DNA from: Actinoplanes sichuanensis
Lineage (GTDB): Bacteria; Actinomycetota; Actinomycetes; Mycobacteriales; Micromonosporaceae
DNA: 64,000 nucleotides
NCBI RefSeq assembly: GCF_033097365.1
Contig: NZ_AP028461.1
Span: 10,753,501 to 10,817,500 of the forward strand
Direction: 5' to 3'
Each line of letters begins with the position of its first letter. Position 1 is the stretch's first letter. The position numbers were made by a program, and so were the translations under genes. The notes beneath the pieces are model-generated. The model did not search any database. It saw only the letters and a program-made list of their open reading frames with translations, and was not told where the DNA came from. Below, in pieces: positions 34,058-43,967 of this stretch.

Positions 34058-35251
34058 ATGACGATTCTTCCGGTCATCCCGATCAGTCCCGATCAGCCAG
34101 ACATCCTGCCGTCCGGGCCGACGAAAACACGCCGTCGCCCCAGCATGCCCCCGCGCCACCTCGCCGACATGGATCTCGCCGCGCGCAAGAGCGCGGTCAC
34201 GAGCCTGGGCGAGCCCGCGTTCCGGGCCAAGCAGCTCTCCACCCACTACTTCGGCCGCCTGGTGCGCGACGCCGCCGAGATGACCGACCTCCCGGCCGGC
34301 TCACGCGACAAGCTGACCGCGGATCTGCTGCCCACGCTGCTCACCCCGGTCCGGGAGCAGGCGTGTGACGACGGGGCGACCCGCAAGACACTGTGGCGGC
34401 TGCACGACGGCGCGCTGGTGGAGAGCGTCCTGATGGGTTACCCCGATCGGGTGACGGCCTGTGTCTCCAGCCAGGCCGGGTGTGGCATGGCGTGCCCGTT
34501 CTGCGCGACCGGCCAGCAGGGCCTGACCCGCAACCTGTCGGTGGCGGAGATCGTCGACCAGGTCGTCTATCTGGCCGGCGTCGCCGCGTCGGGCGCGGTC
34601 ACCGGTTCGCCTCCGCGGTTGTCCCGGGTGGTCTTCATGGGGATGGGCGAGCCGCTGGCCAACTATCCGCGCGTGATCGAGACCGTGCGGCGGCTGACGG
34701 CCCCGGCTCCGGAGGGCCTGGGGCTCTCACAACGGCACATCACGGTGTCCACGGTGGGTTTGGTGCCCGCTATGCGGCGGTTGATCGCCGAACAGCTCTC
34801 CGTGACTCTTGCGCTGTCACTACATGCCCCCGATGATGATCTGCGCGATGAGCTTGTGCCTGTCAACCAGCGTTGGAAGGTGGCCGAGGTGCTCGACGCC
34901 GCGTTTGACTACGCGGCACAGACCGGCCGTCGGGTTTCCATCGAATACGCCCTGATCAGGGACGTAAACGATCAGCCCTGGCGTGCCGACCTGCTCGGCC
35001 GTCTTCTGAGAGGCAAGCTGGCCCATGTGAATCTCATCCCACTGAACCCGACACCGGGTAGTAAGTGGGATGCGAGCCCGAAACCGGTCGAGCGTGAGTT
35101 CGTGCGCCGGTTGCAGGAGGCCGGCGTCTCGACGACGGTTCGCGACACCCGGGGGCGGGAGATCGACGGCGCGTGCGGCCAGCTGGCCGCGGGTGAGCTG
35201 ACGGACGCGAGCGCAGGGGGCGCCGCAGCCGACGCGGAGGTGGCACAGTGA
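34058..35251 (+). CDS. rlmN: Dual-specificity 23S rRNA/tRNA C2-adenosine methyltransferase RlmN
   Basis: A 397-residue radical SAM enzyme methylating A2503 of 23S rRNA and A37 of some tRNAs. The CxxxCxxC cluster is Cys142, Cys146 and Cys149 in [26 protein letters not shown] and [12 protein letters not shown] are family blocks, and the C-terminal mechanistic Cys lies in [15 protein letters not shown]. The start is ATG 34058. Confidence 0.96.
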   Translation: MTILPVIPISPDQPDILPSGPTKTRRRPSMPPRHLADMDLAARKSAVTSLGEPAFRAKQLSTHYFGRLVRDAAEMTDLPAGSRDKLTADLLPTLLTPVREQACDDGATRKTLWRLHDGALVESVLMGYPDRVTACVSSQAGCGMACPFCATGQQGLTRNLSVAEIVDQVVYLAGVAASGAVTGSPPRLSRVVFMGMGEPLANYPRVIETVRRLTAPAPEGLGLSQRHITVSTVGLVPAMRRLIAEQLSVTLALSLHAPDDDLRDELVPVNQRWKVAEVLDAAFDYAAQTGRRVSIEYALIRDVNDQPWRADLLGRLLRGKLAHVNLIPLNPTPGSKWDASPKPVEREFVRRLQEAGVSTTVRDTRGREIDGACGQLAAGELTDASAGGAAADAEVAQ

Positions 35252-35288
35252 CTGGGCGCAGGTCCCAGCGAGCGGAGTGGGAGACGTT

Positions 35289-36548
35289 GTGACGAGTCAG
35301 GGGCAGCGTTTCCGAAGGCGTGCGCTGCGGCGTGGCTACAAGGTCGACGAGGTCGACGCCTTCCTGGACCGGGTCGAGGCGACCCTGGCCGGGGAGCAGG
35401 TCGGCCCGCCGGTCGGTGCACAGGAGGTGCACGACGTCGTCTTCCGGGTGCGGTTCGGCGGCTATGACGAGTGGCAGGTGGACCTGCACCTCGACCGGGT
35501 CGAGCGGCAGCTCGCCGAGTTCGAGGAGCGGGGTGGCCGTCCCGCGCCGGACCCGATGCGTGACTCGATGCGCAGTGGCCTCACGGCCGGTTCGGTGTCC
35601 GGCCCGCCGGCGATGAGCCAGAGCCAGGGCTTCGACCGTGGTGGTTTCGACCGTGGACCGGCCGGTCCCGGTCCGCAGGTGCAGGGCTTCCCGCAGGGGC
35701 AGGGCGGTTTCCCGCCCGGTCCGGGCATGCAGCCGCAGGGGATGCCCGGTCGTGGTGGTCCCGGCGGTTTCGGCGGGCCCGGCGCCCCGGGGATGAACCC
35801 GGCGGCCCAGATGGCGTCCCCGCCGACCGAGCGGCTTCCCGCGCCGATGCGCGACGACCGGATGATGCCGCCGCAGATGCCACAGCGTCAGCAGCAGCAG
35901 TTGCCGCCCGGCCCGGACCCGTATGGGCGGTATGACGAGCCGACCGGCTACGGCCAGCAGATGCCGCCGCAGTCGCAGCTCCCGCAGCGTCCCGGCCCGC
36001 CCCCCGGCTACGACCCGAGTGGGTACGACCAGGGCGGCTACGATGGCTTCGAGGCCGGCCGGCACGGTAAGACGGACATGACCGCCGAGATCCGGATGCC
36101 GGACCGTGACCCGCGTGGTGGCTACGGTCAGCAGATGCCCGGCGGCGGCTCGATGCCGGGTTCGCCGATGGCCATGCCCGGTTCGCCGATGCCCGGTGCG
36201 CCGATGAGCGGCCCGCCCTACGGCGGTGGCGGTGGGTACGGCCAGCCGCAGCAGCCCCAGCAGCCCCAGCTCGGTCCGCCGCTGGGTGAGCCGGGTGGCG
36301 AGCTGTACCGGGTGGACCAGCTGCGCCGGACGTTCCAGCCGCGCCGGTTCGGCAGCGGTTACGACCCGATGCAGGTGGACCGGCTGTTCGAGGGCATCCT
36401 GCAGGCGATGACCGGCCGTGGTCCGATGCCGGTGAACGAGAACGATCTCGACATGCTCCAGTTCGGCCTGGTGCCGAACGGCTACTTCGAGGCCGAGGTC
36501 GACGCCGCGCTGCGTGAGGTGAAGGACATCCTGCTGCGCCGCCGGTGA
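35289..36548 (+). CDS. DivIVA-domain-containing protein with four DivIVA-like motifs
   Basis: A 419-residue protein. Two DivIVA-type half motifs are N-terminal (RRGYKVDEVDAFLDRVEATL; FGGYDEWQVDLHLDRVERQL) and two C-terminal (FGSGYDPMQVDRLFEGIL; NGYFEAEVDAALREVKDILL). They are joined by about 230 residues of Gly/Pro/Gln/Met-rich disordered linker. DivIVA domains bind curved membranes and organise polar growth. GTG 35289 is chosen because GGGAG lies upstream; GTG 35277 is possible. Confidence 0.85.
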   Translation: MTSQGQRFRRRALRRGYKVDEVDAFLDRVEATLAGEQVGPPVGAQEVHDVVFRVRFGGYDEWQVDLHLDRVERQLAEFEERGGRPAPDPMRDSMRSGLTAGSVSGPPAMSQSQGFDRGGFDRGPAGPGPQVQGFPQGQGGFPPGPGMQPQGMPGRGGPGGFGGPGAPGMNPAAQMASPPTERLPAPMRDDRMMPPQMPQRQQQQLPPGPDPYGRYDEPTGYGQQMPPQSQLPQRPGPPPGYDPSGYDQGGYDGFEAGRHGKTDMTAEIRMPDRDPRGGYGQQMPGGGSMPGSPMAMPGSPMPGAPMSGPPYGGGGGYGQPQQPQQPQLGPPLGEPGGELYRVDQLRRTFQPRRFGSGYDPMQVDRLFEGILQAMTGRGPMPVNENDLDMLQFGLVPNGYFEAEVDAALREVKDILLRRR

Positions 36549-36561
36549 TACAGCGAATGCG

Positions 36562-36589
36562 AAAAGAGGGGGCCGAGGCCCCCTCTTTT
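36562..36589. terminator. Bidirectional intrinsic terminator
   Basis: AAAAGAGGGGGCC (36562-36574) and GGCCCCCTCTTTT (36577-36589) form a perfect 13-bp palindrome with A- and T-runs at the ends. It serves the DivIVA-like gene and the convergent DUF2631 gene. Confidence 0.9.
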
Positions 36590-36602
36590 GCTGTAGCCGG
36601 AG

Positions 36603-36842
36603 TTACTGGTCGTTGGGGCGCAGGCCGCTGCGGCGCAGGATCGCGTCACCGATGATGACGGCGATCAGGCCGATCGCGATCGCGGCGAGCCACACCTTCT
36701 CGGTGTTGCCCTGCTGGTTGCCCCAGAAGAAGAGCAGCATGATCGCGGCCGAGATGATCGCGCCCTTCTGAGCCCGCTTGCGGTTGCCGGGCTTCAGCTG
36801 GTCGGGCGCGTAGACCTCCTCGTGGTGTTCTTCCGCAGCCAC
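36603..36842 (-). CDS. DUF2631-like small membrane protein
   Basis: A 79-residue protein with an acidic, His-containing N-terminus (AAEEHHEEVYAPDQLKPGN) and two transmembrane helices (about 28-42 and 48-65). It starts with GTG 36842. Length, topology and position between cdsA/rlmN and dxr fit the actinobacterial DUF2631 family as I remember it. The role is unknown. Confidence 0.75.
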   Translation of the reverse strand: MAAEEHHEEVYAPDQLKPGNRKRAQKGAIISAAIMLLFFWGNQQGNTEKVWLAAIAIGLIAVIIGDAILRRSGLRPNDQ

Positions 36843-36968
36843 GGTGGCGACCTCCTAGTCGATGTTGAACCGCCAAACAGTGTGTCACGGGGTCGACGGG
36901 CGGAACCCGGCAACCCGGCTGTAGTTTCGAGGCGGTCAAAAGACGGAGTTAGCAGAGGAGCGATCAAA

Positions 36969-38519
36969 GTGCGGATCACGGGCACCGGCCATGCGAGCAT
37001 GCGGATCGACACCGCTGCCGGCAGCATTCTGTGCGATCCGTGGGTGAACCCGGCGTATTTCGCCTCCTGGTTCCCGTTCCCGGACAACTCCCAGCTGGAT
37101 TGGGAAACTCTGGGTGACGTCGACTATCTGTACGTCTCCCACCTGCACCGGGACCACTTCGACGCGGAGCACCTGAAGAGGTTCATCAGCAAGAAGGCGA
37201 CGGTCCTGCTGCCGGAGTACCCGACGTCCCAGCTGGAGGACGAGCTGCGGGCGCTGGGCTTCACCAGCTTCCTGCGGACCAAGTCGGACGAGGTGCACGA
37301 GCTCGACGGCGGCCTCAAGGTGATGATCCAGGCGCTGATCAGCCCGACCGACGGCCCGATCGGCGACTCGTCGCTCTGGGTGGAGTATGACGGGGTTCGC
37401 GTCCTGAACCAGAACGACGCCCGCCCGTCCGACCTGACCCGGTTCAACGAGTTGGGTCATGTGCACGCCCACATGCTGCAGTTCTCCGGCGCCATCTGGT
37501 ACCCGATGGTCTACGAGCTCCCGGAGAACGCGAAGACCGCGTTCGGCAAGCAGAAGCGGGAGCGGCAGTTCGACCGCACCTGGCGCTACATCGACGACCT
37601 GAAGGCGGACTTCGTCTTCCCGATCGCCGGCCCGCCGTGTTTCCTCGACGACGAGCTGTGGCAGTTCAACGACATCCACGGTGACGAGGGCAACATCTTC
37701 CCCGATCAGTCGGTGTTCCTGAGCGAGTATGCGAAGGTCGGCGGCACCAACGCGGTCGTCCAGCTGCCCGGCAGCGTGACGGAGCTGACCGACGGCGGTA
37801 CGAGGCAGCACACCACGCACCCGACCCCGGTCGACGAGTTCTTCGCGAACAAGCGGGCGCACCTGGAGGAGATGCGGGAGCGCAAGCGTCCGATCATCGA
37901 GGCCGAGAAGGCGTCCTGGCGGCACCCGGAGATCGACGTCCTCAAGGAGCTGAAGAAGCGGATCGAGCCGCTCCTCGAGGAGTCGATCTACATGGCCAAG
38001 GGCGTCGGCGGCCCGGTCCGCTTCGACCTGGTCTCCTACGACGGCGACGAGGTCGAGTCGATCGTGGTGGACTTCCCGGGCAAGCAGGTCCGGGCGTATG
38101 CCGACGAGAAGGTCCGCTACCGGTTCCGCACCCAGCGGGAGCTGATCGAGCACCTCATCTTCATCGACGAGGGCGACTGGGTGAACTCGCTGTTCCTGTC
38201 CTGCCGCTTCTCCGCGGCCCGGATCGGGCAGTACAACGAGTTCGTCTACGCGTTCTTCAAGTGTCTGTCCGAGGAGCGCCTGCAGTACGCCGAGGGCTGG
38301 TACGACGAGCACGAGAAGGCCGTCGACGCCGAGGACATCGAGTTCGGCGACTGGACCGTGCAGCGACGTTGCCCCCACCTGAAGGCCGACCTGTCCCGGT
38401 TCGGCATCGTCGAGGGCAACGTGCTGACCTGCCAGTTGCACGGTTGGAAGTTCGACCTGCCCAGTGGCCGCTGCCTCACCGGCGTCGGCCACAAGATCAG
38501 GGCGACCAAGAAGGCCTAG
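36969..38519 (+). CDS. Metallo-beta-lactamase-fold / Rieske [2Fe-2S] fusion protein
   Basis: A 516-residue protein. The N-terminal half is an MBL-fold hydrolase of the UlaG/L-ascorbate-lactonase type with HxHxDH as His58, His60, Asp62 and His63. The middle (about 250-450) contains DFVFPIAGPPCFLDDE and a long helical region. The C-terminus is a Rieske domain with Cys468-x-His470 and Cys488-x2-His491. MBL plus Rieske domains occur together in CMP-N-acetylneuraminate hydroxylase, there with Rieske first. A redox or oxygenase role is therefore possible; the substrate is unknown. The start is GTG 36969 after GAGGAG. Confidence 0.85.
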   Translation: MRITGTGHASMRIDTAAGSILCDPWVNPAYFASWFPFPDNSQLDWETLGDVDYLYVSHLHRDHFDAEHLKRFISKKATVLLPEYPTSQLEDELRALGFTSFLRTKSDEVHELDGGLKVMIQALISPTDGPIGDSSLWVEYDGVRVLNQNDARPSDLTRFNELGHVHAHMLQFSGAIWYPMVYELPENAKTAFGKQKRERQFDRTWRYIDDLKADFVFPIAGPPCFLDDELWQFNDIHGDEGNIFPDQSVFLSEYAKVGGTNAVVQLPGSVTELTDGGTRQHTTHPTPVDEFFANKRAHLEEMRERKRPIIEAEKASWRHPEIDVLKELKKRIEPLLEESIYMAKGVGGPVRFDLVSYDGDEVESIVVDFPGKQVRAYADEKVRYRFRTQRELIEHLIFIDEGDWVNSLFLSCRFSAARIGQYNEFVYAFFKCLSEERLQYAEGWYDEHEKAVDAEDIEFGDWTVQRRCPHLKADLSRFGIVEGNVLTCQLHGWKFDLPSGRCLTGVGHKIRATKKA

Positions 38520-40069
38520 AGGGCCAGATCCTTCAGGATGCGGCGGGCCGCGTTGTGGCCCGCCGCGCCGATCACGCTGCCGGCCGGGTGTGCTCCGGCC
38601 GAGCCGTGGTAGAGCCCGTCCAGTCCGGTGAAGTACGGCATCCGCTGGTCGAACGCGATCGTGTTGTCGACGTGGTGGATGTGTCCGCCGGTGATGCCGA
38701 AATGCTGCTCGATCCCCGGCGGGGTGAGCGGGAACACGTCGGCCACCAGATCCGAGGTGCCGGGCGCATACCTGTCACAGATGGCGAGCAGCCGGTCCAC
38801 GTACCCCGGAAGTTCTTTGTCCCACGATGTGCCAGACGGCTCGAAGGGGACAGATTGCACGAACAGCGCCGAGGAATGGTGTCCGGCCTCGTCGCGCAGC
38901 GACGGGTCGACGGTGGTGTGCAGATACCACTCGATGGTCGGTTCGGCCGGCAGCACACCCGCCTTCACGTCCGCCCACATGCCACGCAGGTTGGCCATCG
39001 GCGACCCCTCGCCCGGCAGCAGGTGGATCGTCGATCCGAACGGCGACGGCGCGCCGGGCGGCAGGCAGTCGAAGACCGGCAGGCCACGCAGCGCGAGGTT
39101 GACTTTGAGAGTGCTGCCGGTCCGCTTCACCGCGGCCATCCGCCGGGTCAGCTCCGCGGGCAGGACCCCATCAGGGACAAGACCCATCAGTTGGTACGGA
39201 TCACAGCCGCCGAGAACGACCCGGGCTCCCACCGACCGCCCGTCAGCGAGCACGACGCCACTGGCCGCCCCGCCGTCGACGGTGACCGACGTCACCCGGG
39301 CATCCGTGAAGATCTTCGCCCCGGTCGCCCGAGCCGTGTCGGCGAAGGTCCGCGACACGGTGCCCATGCCACCCTCGGCGATCAGCCAGGTCCCGTCCGA
39401 GCCGGGCAACCGGCACATGTTGTGCACCAGGAAGTTGTGCCCCGTCCCGGGATCGTCCGGCCCCGCGTTGAGCCCGGACAGGCCGTCGGTGACCGCATAC
39501 ATCGCGACCAGCAGCTCACTGGCGAACCCGAACCGCCCCAGGTAGTCGGCGACCGAACCACGTACCAGATCGAGGAAGGTGCTCTGCAGCTGTGGCCGGA
39601 TGTGCCGGTCGGCGATCTCCTCCACCGACGCCGGCTCCTCCAGCCAGGCCGGCGCGAGATCGGCGCGCAGCGCGCCGATCTCCACGGCGAGCGCCTCGTC
39701 GGCCTTCGCGTCCCGGTCGCCGAGCTGCGCCCGGTTGGCCGCGCCGTCACTCCCGAACAGGAGGTACGGCGAACCGGCCCCGACTCCCGGCAGGAAGTAG
39801 TGCGGGTCGCGGCGCAGCACGGGGATGTCCACGTCGAGGGTCCGCAGCAGCTCCGGCGGCATCAGCCCGAGCAGATAGGACCCGGTCGACTGGCCGAGGC
39901 CGGGCACCTTGGGGAAGGGGTGTTCGGTGCGGGTGGCGCCGCCGATCACTCCCGCGGCCTCGAGCACGACGACGTCGAGCCCGGCGCGGGCGAGCAGGAT
40001 CGCGGAGACCAGGGCGTTGTGACCGGCTCCGATGATCACCACGTCGGCACGGTCCGGAATGGGGGTCAT
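38516..40069 (-). CDS. Phytoene-desaturase-like FAD-dependent oxidoreductase
   Basis: A 517-residue flavoprotein of the CrtI/PYROXD2 family. The N-terminal FAD motif is VVIIGAGHNALVSAILLARAG with the following acidic LEAAGVIGGATRTE. The C-terminal FAD motif is in YHGSAGAHPAGSVIGAAGHNAARRIL. No carotenoid genes are nearby, so the PYROXD2-like branch is more likely than a carotenoid desaturase. It is convergent with, and overlaps by 4 nt, the MBL-Rieske gene. Confidence 0.87.
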   Translation of the reverse strand: MTPIPDRADVVIIGAGHNALVSAILLARAGLDVVVLEAAGVIGGATRTEHPFPKVPGLGQSTGSYLLGLMPPELLRTLDVDIPVLRRDPHYFLPGVGAGSPYLLFGSDGAANRAQLGDRDAKADEALAVEIGALRADLAPAWLEEPASVEEIADRHIRPQLQSTFLDLVRGSVADYLGRFGFASELLVAMYAVTDGLSGLNAGPDDPGTGHNFLVHNMCRLPGSDGTWLIAEGGMGTVSRTFADTARATGAKIFTDARVTSVTVDGGAASGVVLADGRSVGARVVLGGCDPYQLMGLVPDGVLPAELTRRMAAVKRTGSTLKVNLALRGLPVFDCLPPGAPSPFGSTIHLLPGEGSPMANLRGMWADVKAGVLPAEPTIEWYLHTTVDPSLRDEAGHHSSALFVQSVPFEPSGTSWDKELPGYVDRLLAICDRYAPGTSDLVADVFPLTPPGIEQHFGITGGHIHHVDNTIAFDQRMPYFTGLDGLYHGSAGAHPAGSVIGAAGHNAARRILKDLAL

Positions 40070-40080
40070 GGTTCGCGAGG

Positions 40081-40896
40081 TTATCCCCTGATCGCGCTCG
40101 GTGACCTCGTCGAATCATCCGAGAATCGCGGCTCGACGGCCCGGGTCGCCGCGAAACCGGTGAGCAGCACCACGTGGAACAGGTAGAGCCACAGTCCGAT
40201 CGCCACCACCCCACCCACCTCGGTCAGGCCGCCGAACGGCACCCCCAGGTCCAGTGGCAGCGAGCTGAACAGCACCGCCCCGTGCAGGAACCCGGACAGG
40301 TTCGCGGCCGTGAACGAGCCGATCAGGATCGTGGCGAGCCACGGCGGGCGGCCCGGGGCGACGTAGCGGAACACCCAGATCACCACCGGGGTCAGCAGCA
40401 GCCAGATCGCCAGGAACGACAGCACCACGCCCAGCACCGACCACCAGCCGCCGCGTACCCACAGGCCGCTCGTGGTGGGCAGGGCCAGCAGCAGCGAGAG
40501 CAGCAGGGCCGGTGCCGCCGCCAGCAGCGGCAGCCAGAGCAGCCGGCCGCGCCAGCCGACCAGTTTCTCGCCGGGGCGCGCGATGGAGGCGAAGGCCCGG
40601 CGCAGGCCCTCGCCGTACAACGTCGCCGGAAGCAGGCTGGCCAGCGCGAACGTCGGCGTCAGCGTCAGCCCGGCGTCGATCAGGGCGGCGAGCGCTCCGG
40701 GCGCGCCGATCTGGTCCGGCAGCGCGGCGATGGTCCGTCCGGTCAGGTGACGTACCCGCTCCGTGCCCACCACCAGCCCGGTCAGCCAGATCGCCAGCAG
40801 GGCCACCGGGACCACCGCGATACCGCTGTAGAAGGTGATCGCGGCCGCGTGCAGCGCGACGTCCTTGCCCTGAAGCGGCCGCAGCAGTTTTCGCAC
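40081..40896 (-). CDS. YihY/BrkB-family inner membrane protein
   Basis: A 271-residue protein with six predicted helices and the family segments ALHAAAITFYSGIAVVPVALL and GEGLRRAFASIARPGEKLVGWRGRLLWLPL. GTG 40896 is preferred. The longer ATG start (40944) would leave only 2 bp before the divergent gene and would cover its -10. The family was once called ribonuclease BN but is now considered a transporter or envelope protein. Confidence 0.85.
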   Translation of the reverse strand: MRKLLRPLQGKDVALHAAAITFYSGIAVVPVALLAIWLTGLVVGTERVRHLTGRTIAALPDQIGAPGALAALIDAGLTLTPTFALASLLPATLYGEGLRRAFASIARPGEKLVGWRGRLLWLPLLAAAPALLLSLLLALPTTSGLWVRGGWWSVLGVVLSFLAIWLLLTPVVIWVFRYVAPGRPPWLATILIGSFTAANLSGFLHGAVLFSSLPLDLGVPFGGLTEVGGVVAIGLWLYLFHVVLLTGFAATRAVEPRFSDDSTRSPSAIRG

Positions 40897-40931
40897 CCCG
40901 AATCGATACCCCGATCGATGCCGCAGATCAC

Positions 40932-40937
40932 TAGGAT
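40932..40937 (+). promoter_or_regulatory. Candidate -10 giving near-leaderless mRNA of the next gene
   Basis: TAGGAT ends 9 nt before GTG 40947. Confidence 0.4.
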
Positions 40938-40946
40938 CTCGCATTC

Positions 40947-41432
40947 GTGGACACCGAAACGGGCTTCTCGTTCTCCGCGCACCCGACCCGGCAGCAGCTC
41001 CTGGTCTCGATCCGGCGTTTCATGCGCGGCCAGCTCCGGCTCTTCCGGCTGGCCGGCGCGCTGCTGATCGTGTTCGGCCTGGTCTTCTCGCTCGACGAAG
41101 AGCTCGTCCTGCGGATCTTCACGGTGCTGTTCGGCCTGGCCTGCATTCTGGTGGTGCCGGAGATCACGGTCCGGGTCGTGGTCGCGAAGATCCAGGGCAT
41201 GCTCACCCGTCCCACCGAGTACCGGATCGACGACCAGGGCATTCGGATGACCAACGACCTGACCGAGTTCTTCGTACGGTGGATCGCCGTGGACCGGCTC
41301 GACGAGGCGCCCGGCCTGCTCATCGCCCGGACCGGGCAGACCGGCTTCTACGCCGTGCCGACCGGCTCCCTGCCACCGGAGACGGCCGCCGAGGTCACCG
41401 AGTACGTGCGGGCGCACGTCCGGCGCGGATAG
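40947..41432 (+). CDS. YcxB-like small membrane protein
   Basis: A 161-residue protein with a short N-terminus, two helices (about 33-70), then a PH-like soluble domain (YRIDDQGIRMTNDLTEFFVRW, GQTGFYAVPTGSL). This matches the YcxB-like family of unknown function. It is upstream of dxr, 21 bp away. Confidence 0.78.
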   Translation: MDTETGFSFSAHPTRQQLLVSIRRFMRGQLRLFRLAGALLIVFGLVFSLDEELVLRIFTVLFGLACILVVPEITVRVVVAKIQGMLTRPTEYRIDDQGIRMTNDLTEFFVRWIAVDRLDEAPGLLIARTGQTGFYAVPTGSLPPETAAEVTEYVRAHVRRG

Positions 41433-41453
41433 CCGTCCGCGAGAATGGGCGGC

Positions 41454-42653
41454 ATGCGAGACCTCGTACTGCTCGGCTCCACCGGGTCCATCGGCACCCA
41501 GGCCATCGACATCGTCCGGCGCAACCCGGACCGGTTCCGGGTGGTGGCCCTCGGCGCCGGCGGCGGCAACGTCGCCTTGCTCGCCGCACAGGCCCTCGAA
41601 CTGGGCGTCGAGGTGGTCGGCGTGGCCCGTTCGTCGGTCACCCAGGATCTGCAGCTCGCCTTCTACGCCGAGGCCCAGAAACGCGGCTGGGCGACCGGCG
41701 ACTTCAAACTTCCCAAGATCGTCGCCGGGCCGGACGCGATGACCGAGCTCGCCCGGTGGCCCTGTGACGTGGTGCTCAACGGCGTGGTCGGCAGCCTCGG
41801 TCTGGCGCCCACCCTGGCCGCACTGGAGTCCGGCCGGATCCTCGCGCTGGCCAACAAGGAGTCCCTGGTCGCCGGCGGGCCCCTGGTCCGGCGGATCGCC
41901 AAGGAGGGGCAGATCGTCCCGGTCGACTCGGAGCATTCGGCGCTGGCCCAGTGCCTGCGCGGCGGCACCGCGGCCGAGGTGCGGCGGCTCGTGCTCACCG
42001 CCAGCGGCGGGGCGTTCCGCGGCCGGCGGCGCGAGGAGCTGACGAACGTCACACCCGAGGAGGCGCTCAAGCACCCGACCTGGGACATGGGGCCGGTCGT
42101 CACGATCAACTCGGCCACCATGGTGAACAAGGCGCTCGAGGTGATCGAGGCACACGAGCTGTTCGGGGTGCCCTACGACGACATCGAGGTGATGGTCCAC
42201 CCCCAGTCGGTCCTGCACTCGCTGGTCGAGTTCACCGACGGGTCGACCCTCGCCCAGGCCAGCCCGCCGGACATGCGGCTGCCGATCGCGCTCGCCCTGG
42301 CCTGGCCGGAGCGGGTGCCGTCGGCGGCCGCCGCGGTGGACTGGACACAGGCCCACAACTGGGAGCTCCGGCCCCTCGACCACGAGGCGTTTCCGGCGGT
42401 CGAGCTGGCGAAACAGGCAGGCCGGGACGGGCGCTGCCGACCGGCCGTCTACAACGCGGCGAACGAGGAGTGTGTGGCCGCTTTCGTCTCCGGTCGGCTA
42501 CCGTTCTTGGGCATCGTCGACACGCTGGAGCAGGTGCTGGCAGCGGCCCCGGATTTCGGGGAGCCGGGTACCGTCGATGACGTGCTTGCCGCGGAAGCAT
42601 GGGCGCGTGCCCAGGCGCAGCGGACCATCGAGACTGTGGCTGAAGGAGCCTGA
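41454..42653 (+). CDS. dxr: 1-deoxy-D-xylulose 5-phosphate reductoisomerase
   Basis: A 399-residue Dxr that converts DXP to MEP with NADPH in the non-mevalonate isoprenoid pathway. The NADPH motif is [11 protein letters not shown] at the N-terminus. Metal/substrate blocks include [46 protein letters not shown] and [13 protein letters not shown] 41445 is an alternative start 9 nt upstream. The stop overlaps the rip1 ATG (TGATG). Confidence 0.97.
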   Translation: MRDLVLLGSTGSIGTQAIDIVRRNPDRFRVVALGAGGGNVALLAAQALELGVEVVGVARSSVTQDLQLAFYAEAQKRGWATGDFKLPKIVAGPDAMTELARWPCDVVLNGVVGSLGLAPTLAALESGRILALANKESLVAGGPLVRRIAKEGQIVPVDSEHSALAQCLRGGTAAEVRRLVLTASGGAFRGRRREELTNVTPEEALKHPTWDMGPVVTINSATMVNKALEVIEAHELFGVPYDDIEVMVHPQSVLHSLVEFTDGSTLAQASPPDMRLPIALALAWPERVPSAAAAVDWTQAHNWELRPLDHEAFPAVELAKQAGRDGRCRPAVYNAANEECVAAFVSGRLPFLGIVDTLEQVLAAAPDFGEPGTVDDVLAAEAWARAQAQRTIETVAEGA

Positions 42654-43912
42654 TGCTGTTCTGGCTGGGGTGCGCAGCCTTCGCGCTGACGATTCTGATC
42701 TCGGTGAGCCTGCACGAGCTGGGACACATGATCACCGGCAAGCGCTTCGGGATGAAGGTCACGAAGTACTTCGTCGGCTTCGGCCCGACCATCTTCTCGT
42801 TTCACCGTGGTGAGACCGAGTACGGCCTGAAGCTCATCCCGCTCGGCGGTTTCTGCAAGATCGTCGGCATGACGCCGCAGGACGACGACGTCGCCCCGGA
42901 GGACCAGCACCGCGCCATGTGGCGGTTCCCGGTCTGGAAGCGGACCGTCGTGATGGCCGCCGGCTCGATCACACACTTCGCGCTGGCCCTGATCGGCGCC
43001 TGGGTGATGGCGTGGGCGATCGGCCTGCCGAACATGGATCTCCCGCGGACCGACGCCGAGGTGCGGGCCGCGCCGGCCATGATCCGGGTCGCCGAGTGCG
43101 TCCCGACCTCGCTGAGCGACACCAGCACCGAGTGCAAGCCGGGTGTGGCGAGCGCCGTCGCCGGCCCCGCGCAGGCCGCCGGCCTGCAGACCGGCGACGT
43201 GATCACCAAGGTCGGCGCCACCCCGGTGGCCAACTACGGGCAGCTCACCGACACCATCCGGGCCGCACCGGCCGGGCCGACCGTCTTCGAGTACACGCGT
43301 GCCGGCCAGCCGGCCACGGCGACCGTCAACCTGGTCTCCGCCGAGCGGCGCCCGATCGACGACCCGGCCGGCCCGATCTCCACGGTCGCCGTGGCCGGGG
43401 TGAGCCGGACCACCGACCAGCCAGCGGTGATCCACTACAACGGGCTCAGTGCGATCCCGGCCTCCGGTGAGTACAACTGGTTCCTCGTCGAGAACTCGAT
43501 GCAGGCGATGGCCCGGATCCCGGAGAAGATCCCCGCCCTGTGGAACTCGATCACCGGCGACGAGCGTGACCCGGACACCCCGATCAGTGTCATCGGCGCC
43601 AGCCGGATCGGTGGCGAGGCCCTCGAGCGGGGCGTGCCCGAGGTCTTCTGGGGTGTCTTCATCTCGCTGAACGTGTTCATCGGCCTGTTCAACCTGCTGC
43701 CGTTGCTGCCGGTCGACGGTGGGCACATCGCCATCGCCTGGTTCGAGGCCCTGCGCTCCCGGCTGTACCGTGCGCTCCGGCGGCCCGATCCGGGCCGGGT
43801 GGACTACTACAAACTCATGCCGTTGACGTACGCGGTCATCCTGATCGGTGGTGCGTTCACCCTGTTGACGGCGACCGCTGACATCATCAACCCGATTACG
43901 ATCTTCCCGTGA
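42653..43912 (+). CDS. rip1: Site-2 intramembrane metalloprotease (Rip1/RseP family)
   Basis: A 419-residue zinc protease with HELGH at residues 22-26 in the first membrane helix, and the second metal motif [12 protein letters not shown] near 345-356. A PDZ domain lies between (about 155-240, with [16 protein letters not shown]). Family members cleave anti-sigma factors inside the membrane. The linkage dxr-rip1-ispG is conserved in actinobacteria. Confidence 0.95.
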   Translation: MLFWLGCAAFALTILISVSLHELGHMITGKRFGMKVTKYFVGFGPTIFSFHRGETEYGLKLIPLGGFCKIVGMTPQDDDVAPEDQHRAMWRFPVWKRTVVMAAGSITHFALALIGAWVMAWAIGLPNMDLPRTDAEVRAAPAMIRVAECVPTSLSDTSTECKPGVASAVAGPAQAAGLQTGDVITKVGATPVANYGQLTDTIRAAPAGPTVFEYTRAGQPATATVNLVSAERRPIDDPAGPISTVAVAGVSRTTDQPAVIHYNGLSAIPASGEYNWFLVENSMQAMARIPEKIPALWNSITGDERDPDTPISVIGASRIGGEALERGVPEVFWGVFISLNVFIGLFNLLPLLPVDGGHIAIAWFEALRSRLYRALRRPDPGRVDYYKLMPLTYAVILIGGAFTLLTATADIINPITIFP

Positions 43913-43967
43913 GCCTCCTCCGGGCTCACCTCGTCCAAGCACCATGGAAGGCCGGGAGTTACCCCCA

